A stretch of 64,000 bases of DNA from assembly GCA_902806575.1 (NCBI GenBank), contig CADCXD010000005.1, forward strand, positions 992,001 through 1,056,000, given 5' to 3'. Positions 22,404-33,086 of the stretch are shown here, one piece after another; within the stretch, counting starts at the first letter, position 1, and each line of letters begins with the position of its first letter. The DNA comes from Jackrogersella multiformis (Eukaryota > Ascomycota > Sordariomycetes > Xylariales > Hypoxylaceae). The position numbers and the translations under genes are program-made. Under the pieces are notes generated by a model. The model had not been told where the DNA came from. It was given only the letters and a program-made list of their open reading frames with translations, and ran no database searches.

Positions 22404-23161
22404 ATGTCAAATCTCCAGCCCGCAAAGGGCAACAGCAAAGACCAACCTGGGCTACGGTACCCGACGAATGGCAAGACAATCTACCACCGACCGCTAAACC
22501 GGACCAAGGCTTCTGAGCTGAGCGGCTCCAGCTTCGCCTACCTATTCTCCGAGATGGTAGGCTACGCATCCAAGAAGATAGAGAGCATCCAGGACTTAGA
22601 AAAGCGGTAAGTGATATTCAGCCTAGGCCTCGTTTACGTTTACTACCTAGGTATATCCAAGAAAGCTAGCTCAGTTCCTTGTACTAACGCGGACCGCCTC
22701 GTCGAACCAGGCTCAACGCACAAGGCCACCCCATCGGCCTAAAGCTCCTCGACCTGCTACTCTACCGCGAACCGCTGCGGTCCCAGACGCGCCCCTTGAA
22801 CATCATCACGCTCCTCCACTTCATTAAGATCAACGTGTGGCAGCACCTCTTCGGCCGGGCCGCCGACGGGCTCGAGAAGTCGTCCGATCCCAGCAAGCCC
22901 GACGAGTACATGATCATCGACAACGAGCCCCTCGTCAACCGCTACATCAGTGTGCCCAAGGACATGAGCCAGCTCAACTGCGCCGCCTACGTCGCCGGCA
23001 TCATCGAGGGCGTGTGTGATGGTTCCGCCTTCCCGGCCAAGGTCACGGCGCATAGCGTGGGCAAGCAAGAGGAGGGCGAGATGTGGCCCGGCCGGACGGT
23101 TTTCTTGGTCAAGTTCGCGCCGGAGGTCATGGAGAGGGAGGGCTACCTAGGAAAGGGCTGA
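22404..23161 (+). CDS. TRS31: TRAPP complex subunit Trs31 (TRAPPC5)
   Basis: Bet3-family subunit of the TRAPP complexes, which activate Ypt1/Rab1 in ER-Golgi and autophagy traffic. Exon 1 from the ATG at 22404 contains KTIYHRPLNRTKASELSGSS and ends EDLEKR-like (SIQDLEKR). After an intron of about 100 bp, exon 2 starts LNAQGHPIGLKLLDLLLYRE. Signatures include ITLLHFIKINVWQHLFGRAA and NRYISVPKDMSQLNCAAYVAGIIEG, typical for TRAPPC5. The length (about 220 residues) fits the family. Exon 2 is GC-rich. The last codons and stop are tandemly duplicated (CCTAGGAAAGGGCT twice, about 23147-23180), so a second GLGKG-stop copy lies just after the real stop. Confidence 0.92.
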
Positions 23162-23499
23162 AACCTAGGAAAGGGCTAAAGTACTGTCGCGCCAAGTTCG
23201 AAAATTGGGCGCATCATCGTTCTAGCATTGCATGGCGTTCGGGATGGTCGATGAGGAGTTCGGATAGATTCAAGTTTCACCGGGGCACGGCATCATGGGA
23301 TGGGGGCAGGGTACATATTGTCAAGGCAAGACAAGACAATATCAAACTCATTAACAGTAGTCCTTCTCAAAGCATAAAAGTGATAGTACACCAAATTCGC
23401 CATGTCGACGCCGATTCCGTCTATCAATATCCGTACGTTTATCGTGCTCGCCACCCGACTCAATAGCAACCGTCATCTCTCCATAAGCATATGCATGCC
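23162..23499. other. intergenic, convergent 3' ends
   Basis: About 340 bases between TRS31 and the next gene on the opposite strand. It begins with the duplicated end of TRS31. Nothing else recognised. Confidence 0.5.
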
Positions 23500-23904
23500 T
23501 CATCGTAGTAATCCCTTATACGACTTAGGAGCCCCGCCGCCGCCTCTGCTCGTACCTCCGACCTTTTCCGACACAGGACCCTTCCCCATAAGCTCGGAGA
23601 GGCCCAGGTCCTTCCAGGATGGCTCCTTGCTCCGCTGGGTAGCCTTCTGTATGCCGAAGGCGGCGTGCTGGTCAGGTACAACGTCGTCTTCATCCTCGGG
23701 GTTGATGGGCTGGTGGTGCGGCGGCACGTATATCTCGTCGTCGGGCAGCTTTTCCTTGCAGAAGTCCTCGAACATGTCGGCGTCGCGAGGATTCTGCATG
23801 TGCACGTACGTGTAGCAGCTATCCTTGTTCTAAAAATGAGAGTTAGCTAAGCACTGGTATTTAGGTATGTTAGCAGTAAGGGGGGGGGGGGGGGGAAATA
23901 CCAT
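23500..23904 (-). CDS. small conserved-looking hypothetical protein, ATG-only first exon
   Basis: About 110 residues, function not recognised. The long frame reads NKDSCYTYVHMQNPRDADMF, then DEIYVPPHHQPINPEDEDDV, and ends GGGGAPKSYKGLLR. It has no ATG before a mid-protein methionine. Upstream a clean acceptor (CTCATTTTTAG) precedes AACAAGGAT, and ATG followed at once by GTATTT lies at 23904, so exon 1 may be only the start codon. The intron (about 70 bp) contains a run of 16 G (C on the coding strand) at 23880-23895. The Pro/acidic composition is protein-like and the frame is open, but no domain is known to me. A longer upstream exon remains possible. Confidence 0.5.
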
Positions 23905-24332
23905 CGTGGCGGTTAGGGCAGACAGGCGTCTACCGATTAGCTACGGATTAGTGCTATGTCGAATGTTGTTTGCCTGAGATGCGAACAGGAAGAAGTATGC
24001 GATTTGTTTATGTCCTACCTCGGTACCTAGGTACCTAGGTAGGTAAGCAGCTAGGTACATAGGCAGCTAGGCACCTAGGTAGGTAGGTATAATGTGGGGT
24101 AGGAAACGGTTCCATTCACTTACCTAATATGGATCTGTACTAGCTAGAGCTTGTACCTGTACTCAAGGGGACTTCGAATTCAATGCCTCGTTAACTTCAA
24201 CTCGCCCCTTATGATATTTATCTTGATTTTTAGTTATAACAGTAATAATAAAGCTTCATTTCCTATAGTTTACTTGATAAAATAGAGATTTTTCTAGGAG
24301 CCACCAGAGTTGGTACATACCTTAAGCAGGTA
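23905..24332. other. intergenic left of the MITE
   Basis: About 430 bases, AT-rich, with a palindrome cluster at about 24020-24090. No coding evidence. Confidence 0.5.
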
Positions 24333-25060
24333 TATATATAGAGTTTTGTTATTTCAATAGTATAGCATTTCAATAGTAGCCCGATTTTGGCGGGGCTCTT
24401 CCTGATTGGCTGTACCAAAGCTCCGCAGCCATTTGCTATTACACCTGAATAACTTCATCACCAGGATAGGTATGGGATTATAATTTTGACTATTGTATAG
24501 CTCTCGAAATAGACAATTAAATGATACAGGTTGCATCATTCTCACATCAATATGAATAGAGATACTGTTGAAAGATGGCGATGAAGGTACATTACGGGCT
24601 GCGGGGTATCACGTGCTACACCTAAAGTACCTAAGTAGGTGCATCGCTATAAAACATATATCATTAAGTAGCTCTTTTTCTAAACAATTTAACAAAGCTA
24701 CCTATATTATTATAACAAATGTATTTATAAGGTTATAAGTACTTAAAGCTAGAGTATTTTGCTTCAGTAAGTGCGGGTACAAGGCCTGAGGGTCTAAAGG
24801 GTGGCACGTGATCCCTAAAATGCTGGCACATCACCTTTTGCTTCATAACTCAACCAGATCTAGGTCTATAAAGGTGCACTTAGCATCATTCAATTACTCT
24901 CCTTAAGATCTATCTTAATATATAAATTATATTACATGAAATGGTATTTTGGTGAAGTTATTCAAGTATGATGTTCAACTGCTCGGAGCTTCGTTTCAGC
25001 CAATCAGGAAGCGCCCCGCCAAAATCGGGCTACTATTGAAATAACAAAACTCTATATATA
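24333..25060. mobile_element. MITE-like non-autonomous DNA transposon
   Basis: A ~730 bp element with terminal inverted repeats. The left end reads TATATAGAGTTTTGTTATTT and later TAGCCCGATTTTGGCGGGG; the right end is its reverse complement (CCCCGCCAAAATCGGGCTA, then ATAACAAAACTCTATATATA). Similarity continues more weakly to about 140 bp from each end (TGAATAACTTCA). The left repeat carries a 16-bp insertion (TATAGCATTTCAATAG) that duplicates the neighbouring bases. Both ends abut TATATA, consistent with TA target duplication as in Tc1/mariner-type elements, though TA repeats make this hard to prove. The interior is AT-rich and has no transposase frame. Confidence 0.75.
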
Positions 25061-25870
25061 ACACGATTGACCCAGACACCACCTAGGTGAGCAGAAACTC
25101 GACCATCCTCCTTTCAAACTTGAGTCTCTACGAATCATAAGCAATGCAGCCTAGAATAACAATAATTTAGAGACGGATATCAATAGGAATAGAGAGATCT
25201 TTGGACGGTAGTAGCTAGCAGCGTCATTCAGACCTTAACTGCTCCTATCCCTAAAACCATCCTTTGACGTTAGGATATCAAGGCCCTCTTCTAAGCTAAA
25301 GACCATATATTAGCTTAGAATGGTTGTTTGGCATGTGCTAGAGAAGTTATCAAGACTTGTGGCACATTGTACATATCCATCAGTCTCGACTGGAATACCT
25401 GCTACATCAGTGGCCTATAGGTTATACGTCTACCCGACGGCACGAATCCCGTGATACTCTCTTAGCGAGCTTGCAAGAACATCTATCACGAGATCATACC
25501 TGGCCGGAAATTAGGGGTTATCATATTTCGGTGCTGAGACACATATGACAGGTTCCAAGGGAGTGTGTTCCGTCAAAACTTCCGTTCTTAACGTACCTAA
25601 GTATTTCATGAAACGTCGTTTTTTAGACATCCAAATCGATAGCAGCCCGGAGAGGGGACAGCAAGTATTATATCATGGAACTACATTTGGTTTAACGGCG
25701 CAGAATATAGAAAATGGGACAATCATAATTCATCGTGTATTGTTTCCTTGATATAGCTAGAGTATCACTTTCTAGCATAAGCTCAACTTGTGAGCTGCGA
25801 GGAAACCATTCGAAGACCTATTTCAACATTTCCTCTCAATACGAAACTCATAGACCTCTTGGATTCATGC
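25061..25870. other. intergenic between the MITE and secreted protein gene
   Basis: About 810 bases. Only short frames without protein-like character; no repeat found by eye. Confidence 0.5.
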
Positions 25871-26455
25871 TTAAGTCAGGTAGACACCAATGCCATAGCT
25901 TCTGTCGAGATACCATCCTCGAAGCCCGTTGGCAATGCACTCAGTCATGACGGAGTCGGTCATGTACTGTGCGGCGAGCGAAGGAGAGATGGTGGAGGTA
26001 CCAACCGCTTGAGGACAGATAGACCCGGTGCAGTTTCCGGACCAGACTTCGTAGCAGCCTTCGACCAGCTTGACCGTGATGTCGCCTTGGACGGCCTGAA
26101 GCTGTGTGATGACGCCTTTGCAGTCCTCGACTGAGGGAGCAGGACCCTATATTATGTATTAGCAAGGAATATACACTGTTGATATTTACGTCTGTCTAAG
26201 GAGCAAGTAAGTGCTTACAAATTCGGCGACAGGCGAATAACAACGGTGGACCGCATCCCGGCGCTGCTTGATGTGCTCGGCGGTAGAGTCGACGACAATC
26301 GTGGAAAGGGGCGCCTTCTGTATCTGCTGGGAAGAAGTGGTCGAGATATGTGTTCCCTTTTCCTGTCCCTTACCAGGGGTGATGGCTGCAGCGGCAGCTA
26401 GATTAAAGGGGTAAGCCACTGCGATGGCCAAGATGGCCATTTGGGTGAAAAACAT
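25871..26455 (-). CDS. small secreted six-cysteine protein, paralogue A
   Basis: Two exons, about 170 residues. The ATG at 26455 starts a signal peptide (MFFTQMAILAIAVAYPFNLA); the frame further upstream opens only from a TTG. A pro-region leads to a dibasic site (QRRDAVHRCYS) that could be cut by a Kex2-type protease. A ~72 bp intron in phase 0 (about 26147-26218) follows, then SVEDCKGVITQLQAV, CYEVWSGNC and MTECIANGLRGWYLDRSYG, ending at 25871. The mature part has six cysteines. Spacing after the second is x21, x7, x4, x25. Paralogue B at 27500-28050 has the same intron phase and nearly the same spacing. Such proteins are often effectors or antimicrobials in fungi; the role here is not known. 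Confidence 0.72.
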
Positions 26456-27499
26456 GATGAATATCGTGTACCGATATGGTATCAACGGATAAGGGAGACG
26501 ATAATCATTTGAGTGAGTGATGTACTGGTGTAGACGTGGAATATAATTTTTCGGGAAGTTGTTTGTCGATGTCGATGTCGATGTCGATGTTTATGTTTGC
26601 TGAAAGCTTAACCTAGGTGTGACCTCTGGGGGTTTTGCAGATTTGAAATGACGACTAACAGGTAGGTACACGTGTGTGTGCTCAGGAGGGGAAGGACCTA
26701 CCTGAACGACTTCACAAGATTGAATGGTGTGAAAATTAAAATGATTCCCGTGATCAAACATTGACACGGTACTAAAAATGACGTATTTAGGTATACTACG
26801 TACTTATAGATATTTTATTTACATTCATGTTATAGGAACTCATGGTGTTATCATTCCTCCTCGTCACATCATTCACGGCATGATCTTAGAGACGCAACGC
26901 AACGTACCCCAGCAGGTAGATCATAGAACTCAAGAACAAAGGACTCCACCAGTGTATTCATATCTAGGTGATGAATTATAACTCGAGACAAATCTAGAAA
27001 AGGTCATAGTACCTTTAGAAACATTAACTTAACTTTCTCGTATGGTAACATTTTAGGTGTGATATGATCAATAGGAGAATATATAATTTGGGAAGGCCAT
27101 GAACGTTTGGGGATGGGAGGCTCTAGAGGTGGTACACGATGACCTGAGTCTCAAGAATGATATCACTCAACAGAGCACACTGGCCTCGTCATCTCCATAG
27201 CTCTCGTGCTTGCCTGTGTATCACTAATTGACGATCCCTCCAAGTGTTGTCTCAATACTGTAAAGTTTAGTATTAGCTAGGTAGTATAAGGACCAAGATA
27301 TAGAAGCAAATGATGCGGGTACATGATGATGGCCAACCTCTTCTGGGTAAAGAAGCATTGCCGGTCTACATGAAACTTTGACTCAGTCCAATCTCTGCTA
27401 GAATCCTCTCGTCCGAGCTCCAGAATACAAAGTCTTATAATATTCCCCCTCTCCTACGACACTCTTACCTACCTAGCTCCTATATCGTAAAGTCTGGTA
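26456..27499. other. intergenic between the two secreted paralogues
   Basis: About 1 kb. A GTCGAT hexamer run lies at about 26564-26590 in the promoter of paralogue A. I searched both strands for a third family copy and saw none. Confidence 0.55.
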
Positions 27500-28050
27500 T
27501 TACGATACCCAAACTCGGTATGTGCCCTCGTGGCCGTTGAGGTTGGAATTGTCTCCATAGACTCCCATGTTCCCTTTGCCGATACAGCTGTCCAAAATCG
27601 GACTGGTTATGTAGGTAGCCAACCACGATCCGGATCGACTGACGGGTCTTGTAACATAGGGTTGAGCACAAAACCTCACCTCACAGGTTCCTTGGTTCCA
27701 GACAGCACAGACGTCGGGCCAAAGCATGAAGTCCTGCTGTTTGTCGGCGAGGATAGAGTCAATGATCTTCTGGCAGTCCGAGACAGAGGTGTTGGTATAC
27801 TGATGGACTAAATTAGCTTGGTGGTAGAAGCTACGGTGAAATAGGAGGAAGAAAATTGTCCGCCACTTACGCCGTAGCAAGTGTAAGCATCTCGTTTCTC
27901 GAGAATAGGAGGGGACGCAACACTTCCAATTGCAGGCTGAACCGCACGTGTAGATTGAATCTTAGATTGAGTCGAATGTTGACTGCCTCCTGATACTGCA
28001 TCAAGGAAACCGCCAGAGGCCAGAATGGCCAAGATTGTAATGGGCTTCAT
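27500..28050 (-). CDS. small secreted six-cysteine protein, paralogue B
   Basis: Two exons, about 165 residues. The ATG at 28050 gives a signal peptide (MKPITILAILASGGFLDAVS). A Ser/Thr/Gln-rich pro-region ends in LEKRDAYTCYG, a likely Kex2 site. The phase-0 intron ends at CATCAG, and exon 2 begins YTNTSVSDCQKIIDS, then CAVWNQGTC and ILDSCIGKGNMGVYG, and ends TYRVWVS. Six cysteines in the mature part; spacing after the second is x21, x7, x4, x27. It is clearly related to paralogue A by RDA-x2-CY before the intron, S-V-x-DC after it, and the cysteine spacing, although few other residues are shared. A distant likeness to Hce2-type secreted proteins is possible but unproven. Confidence 0.72.
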
Positions 28051-31000
28051 AATGAATGGGCCCAATATGAGAATAAAGCTTTCGCGGACCCTTGGAATTC
28101 AAGTAACGTACGAATATTATACGTCGACAGACCTAGTTTTATGGCAATTAATCTCGGGAAAAGGCGAGTGAATAACGTGAGAGAAGAATGGGGGATTTAC
28201 CTAGGTACCTTAAAATATATATTAAGTTCGGGAGATATCTCAGTGGTCGAAAGCAGGTCCCATGGAAGCAACGAGGAAAGTAAGATAGGAATGCTCTACC
28301 TACATAGGTGCACATACTCTAAGCACTTGCCATACCTGAAATATCATAGATGTATTCAGCCTACCTGGGTAGATACCTCCAGGCAATAGCAAACATCTAC
28401 TCCGTACCTACCTAGGTAGGTAGAAGGACGGCATTCTGCAGCTACCTACTGGCTACAGGATTGTTACCTACCTCATAGGTAAACATACCTAAGCACCGTG
28501 AGCGTGAAGTCAGAGTAAAGATACTAAAGGTACTTACTCTATAATGCGTGGTAGTACTGCCCAGATGGTTTTCCTTTGCCGTGAAAGACCATCACCGTCA
28601 TACGTCAATCGTTCCTGTTGAACATACCTACTACTAGGTAGGTACCTAGGTAGGTAGTTGCTTGCTGGAGGCTCATATTATGCATGTGAACTAGAGCTAA
28701 GGTGATTTGGTAAGACTACTAAATTTGTAGGATGTGTGTTTTCGGCACCTATCCGATAGGTACTTAAAACGTCATTAAGCCTCATCTAATCTAAGTACTT
28801 GGGTACCTAGGCACGTAGGTACATAGATACCTAGGTACACTAGAGCCGTTGGAGGGAGCCGGTGCAAACAAAGCCTTACCGAGGATACAGATGCAGCCAC
28901 GACTACCTACGTAATATCTGGTACAAGTACCTATGTATGGTGGGATCAATACCTAGGTACCTAGTAATACGCGCGAAGTTCCAGGGGCGCAAACTTTGAA
29001 TACAGGCATATACACAATCATCAGAAGGTTACTTCCAAAATAAATGGTCATCGGCAGATTCGATCTACCTAGGTGGGATACATAGCCCGGCCTATTTAAC
29101 AGTTAAAAGGTTGTGATCGGAATAAGAAGCGATCATTATTTCCCGGATTACATTTACTTGTTTAACTTTGGATTAAGTACTATATAAGCATACCATGTAG
29201 ATATCTCGCTTTTTCTTATACGAATATACCTAAGGTAATATTTATACGATACTAAGTAATGTATGATACTCGAATATATGTATGCATGTTTTATCAGGCT
29301 ATGTGAACCGAGCTGCTTAAGAAACGGAAATATTCGCTAATACTTACTTGGTAGGTAATGCCATCCTATGCAACATGCCATGTTCGTTTGTCGGGTATGT
29401 ACATACTTACATGCTGAGATCTGAGCCTAGGAAGTAGATCCTTCATGCGAGATCAATTGTTTCATTTTAATATGCCCACATAATAAATTCGCATATTAAC
29501 ACAACGCCAGCAAGTTAGAACGTACTCATACAATTGCTTATATAGGTACATAGGTAGACATTTAAAGAATCATGTGTATACTTATATATGTAGGTACCTA
29601 GGTAGTAGGCAAAGAAGAGACAAACTTAATCAATTTGAGTTTTGGTAAACCGTGACTGCAAAAATTGTACAAAGTAGAAACTTCCCATGCGTATTCTAAC
29701 AAAAGGGTCACTGCCAAGGTTTCCCATTAAAGACCCGTAGGGGGGCCTCGATCTGAACTTATCCATACGAGCTAGACTAGGATAAGCGGTGGTACTGTGT
29801 ACCTAGGTAGTGTAATATGTATACTAAGTACATTAAGGCCTCATTTGGAACCAAGCTTTAAAGGGGGGAGGCACGCTAATGCCGACTTAGATAACGCTAA
29901 TCATGTACATATGTACATTATATTAGTACCTACCTAGGTAAGTAGAATACGTACTTAATGCAAGTGTCACTGTTTATTCACGCAGGAGCCACGTGATAAG
30001 TTTTCTATAAAAGTAACGGCTTTAGGGGATTATGTGGCGGGGTTCTAGAAAAAAGGCCAATCTAGGTACCTACCTAGGTAGTGTCTTACAATATACGAAA
30101 ACGGGAAAAGGCAACGTTGGAAAGTGGCGTGAAGAAAAAGCCAAAGCTTACATACTAGTATGTATCTGCGTTGTACCTATTATTGTACGGGCAGATAATA
30201 CCTAGCACTGAGAATGGGAGCTTAGATAATTTGAGTTCACTGAACTTCAGGGGTATTACTAGCGGGTGCGAGCGTCTGGGTCCACATCTCCAGCTTTTAA
30301 AAATGATTTTATTGGTGGAAATCCTGGTATGGCCGTAGCACATACCGCATTTGTCGTGGTAGACCCCTGTCTTCCCCTTTTTGATTGATCCAATTGCTCT
30401 CAGGCCCTGGATCCATGCGATGCAATCCATGCATCTATGCTTCGATAGCTGCTGCCATGGCGGGCATCTGTAGGGTCTGGAACATACCCAGTTGATTCAA
30501 TTGATCCGTCCATTCGCTCATTCACTTTTAACATCTCGCCATTCTACATAGTACATAGTAGTGTAGAGTTAGAGTTCGAGGTCGCTTGTTTCTTGTTTCT
30601 TGTATGATCACGTACAACCCGTCGATAAACTCGTCCATTCGTTTCACCTTTTTCTTGCTACCTACCTAGGTACCTACATAATAGTAGATAACCTACCTAC
30701 TTACCTATAGGTACCTACCTACATACAAGTAGATATGCTTGCTATGCTTTTTCTATGCTTTCTATGAGATAGTATTAGTTTGGCTATGCGCATACATACG
30801 TAGTCGTCCTTCTCTTCTTATCATTCATACCTTCTTTATAAACCTTCCAACCTTTCCACCAACCTCATTGGCCTACCCTGATCCATCTTTAGAACCTGAA
30901 GTGCCGACCCAAAGACATAATCATCATTACATTGAAAGGACGAACGTGCTTTGAACCCCCTAAATAATATACTTGGCCAGGAAGGATTTGGCGCCCAAGC

Positions 31001-31363
31001 TACCTCTCAAGCTACCATACGCACCCGAGGTTAGCAAATCGCAAGAGCAGAGCCGGAACTAATCATTACCCTGCCGTGGATTCTGGTGAGTTACCTAGTT
31101 CAGAAGTTGCTTCCAACAACGTCTCGCCAGCTTGATTTAACAATTCCTTTTTAGTATCTATTGATATACCTAATTCTCCCCAAAAGAACAATCAAATAGG
31201 ATCGTCACCGTTGGACACCTCGCCGTTTTTTGACATTCAATCATCGGTGTGTCTCCTAGCGAGCTCGGTTCTCAAGTCGGAGGCGCGTATTATTTTACCC
31301 ATTTCCTCAAAATTCGACATAACCGAAAACGCCTCTATTACCAGTCCCACATCATCGAGGAAC
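28051..31363. other. long gene-poor intergenic region
   Basis: About 3.3 kb, the largest gap but one. Dense TACCTAGGTA/GGTACC clusters lie at about 28370-28450, 28625-28660, 28800-28970 and 30660-30725. The frames here are short and random. The last ~600 bases are probably promoter and 5' leader of the following gene (pyrimidine-rich, with GT-AG-like pairs). Confidence 0.5.
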
Positions 31364-31834
31364 ATGGCTTCCATCACAATCCACGAGAAGGCTTCCAAGC
31401 CAAGTCCTTTGACAGTCTCTACTCGACAGCTTCTCTCGCCTAGCCCTCAGAGAAGTCCAGAGGCGAGCTTGGAGCTTCGCCGACATTCGAACGTATCAAC
31501 ACCATGCTCCGCTTCCGCCCCCAATGGGTTTGACACCGATGTTGAGGCAATAATGCCGATCAAATCCTCCGACCACTTGAACAAGACGGCATCAAGCAAC
31601 CCCGGACCAAAATCGGACTGTGCTGTCTGGCCTGGCCAGGACCATTGGCGGCAAAAGGCACGGGCGGCTAAGATCAACAACCGATCTTGTCAATGTATGG
31701 CCCGTCTAAGCAAGCGAAATAGGATCATCGCCAAAGTCCTTATCGCGTTTCTAATAATTGGCATTGCCGTTGGGGTTGGCTTCGGTATCAGCAAACCACT
31801 TGGTGCAGGCATTTGGCAGCCTAAGGACCACTGA
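31364..31834 (+). CDS. small single-pass membrane protein, hypothetical
   Basis: About 156 residues from the first in-frame ATG at 31364 (MASITIHEKASKPSPL). The N-terminal ~110 residues are Ser/Pro-rich and probably cytosolic. A Cys motif and basic patch (SCQCMARLSKRNRIIAK) precede one transmembrane helix (VLIAFLIIGIAVGVGFGI) and a short tail. Similar small tail-membrane proteins are frequent in Sordariomycetes by my recollection, without known function. The open frame runs 150 bases further upstream but only from non-ATG codons. A spliced 5' leader is likely. Confidence 0.65.
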   Translation: MASITIHEKASKPSPLTVSTRQLLSPSPQRSPEASLELRRHSNVSTPCSASAPNGFDTDVEAIMPIKSSDHLNKTASSNPGPKSDCAVWPGQDHWRQKARAAKINNRSCQCMARLSKRNRIIAKVLIAFLIIGIAVGVGFGISKPLGAGIWQPKDH

Positions 31835-32685
31835 TTGCCTATGTTTACTTTTGCGAGAGCCGAAGAGTGCGCGTGCCCTTAACAGTCAAGGATGATGTGG
31901 TCTTTATAACAAGACGTCGAGCGTCGATTCTATGATGGTAGGGCATCGAGAGGACGGTTTTTCGTCAACCAACACTGTTACCTAGAACCTACTACTACTA
32001 CGAGCCAAATTACCTCTTAACGACCAACGTTCATCCGGAATAGCGCTCGCCCCTTATCACTCGGCTTTCTTCAATTGTCTATACCTTTCGATACTCTTGT
32101 TGATACCCATTTGGACTCATCATGTATAAATTCGATTCTTGGCAATTCATGCCAGGGAGAAACGGAACCTTGCTAGACTGCGGCATACGGCATAGGGAGG
32201 CGTTAGGAGTTTCATACGGACTATGAACAGGCATGTTACAATGGGACATCCTTTTACTGTTTTGTTTTTATGTGATGTCGACACTGGAGCTTGAAATGCA
32301 TAGCGTTTCAGCTAGAATTAAGAGGGCTAGGCGTAATTGATACTAACGCTTCGTTCGTAGTGTATGGGAATCTACATGAACGACCGCTCATATAGAGGGC
32401 CGTCATTGCAAACCATTCGATTGTTTAACGTTTAATGTGTTATAAAGCTCGTCAGAAGTTTCCATGTTAAGAAAGTATCCTCATTGACTACTTAATTACT
32501 ATCAGGCTCGAATTAAATGTCTAATTCGAGATTGGAGGATAGCTTCAGGTTGTTTTAAAAACATCGAAACCTACCTAGGTACATACCAAACTGAACTTCC
32601 AAAAGGCACTGGGTTAGTATACTTACTCACAACAACCTTGGGAATATATGAATTGAAGTTAAGCTTATCCCGCAGGAACATTCCA
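31835..32685. other. intergenic
   Basis: About 850 bases between convergent genes. AT-rich with one TACCTAGGTA site near 32573. No coding evidence. Confidence 0.5.
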
Positions 32686-33086
32686 TCAAAGAGGCACTTC
32701 CTGGAAGCCAGGCAAATATTTATTTTTACTCCCCGATGGTTGCCCTCTCACGTATTCATGACCGTGCGGCCTCGGCTCTGCGGCATCCACCCGTGCGGCT
32801 CCGTCTCTTCTGTACCCGGCAGTCCCTTGGCCCTTGACCGCTCCGCCAGGCTTACCGAAATTCAGCGGCAACACAGGTGGTCGCATCGCCGCCTGGACCG
32901 GAGCCTCTCTCCGTTGGAACGTGTGGCCAAGTGCCATCTCGAAGTCATTCCTATGCTGCGTGACTACCCTGTCACGCCACACAGAATAGACCGCCACGAT
33001 TACGAACGCAACCGGAATTATGCTAATACAACGTACATCAGTGTCCAGTTGCCATCGTCGTGGAATTGCGTTCCTTCTATGGGCAT
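32686..33086 (-). pseudogene. frameshifted small single-pass membrane protein gene (putative)
   Basis: From the ATG at 33086 the minus strand reads MPIEGTQFHDDGNWTLMYVV and hits TAA. In the next frame, the sequence at the same point continues as IIPVAFVIVAVYSVWRDRVV and stays open to 32686 (HRNDFEMALGHTFQRREAPV, ending FQEVPL). The two pieces read as one small protein with a short lumenal/extracellular start, one membrane helix and a basic/Pro tail, broken by one missing base at about 33019-33024. No intron fits, since the only GT-AG pair there is about 14 bases. It may be a real pseudogene or a sequencing indel. The opposite-strand frame (32638-33093) looks less protein-like. Function unknown. 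Confidence 0.45.

Noticed and set aside
25871..28050. Naming the secreted pair as known toxins or Hce2 effectors
   Set aside because: The resemblance is limited to cysteine pattern and a short DC-containing stretch; not enough without a profile search.
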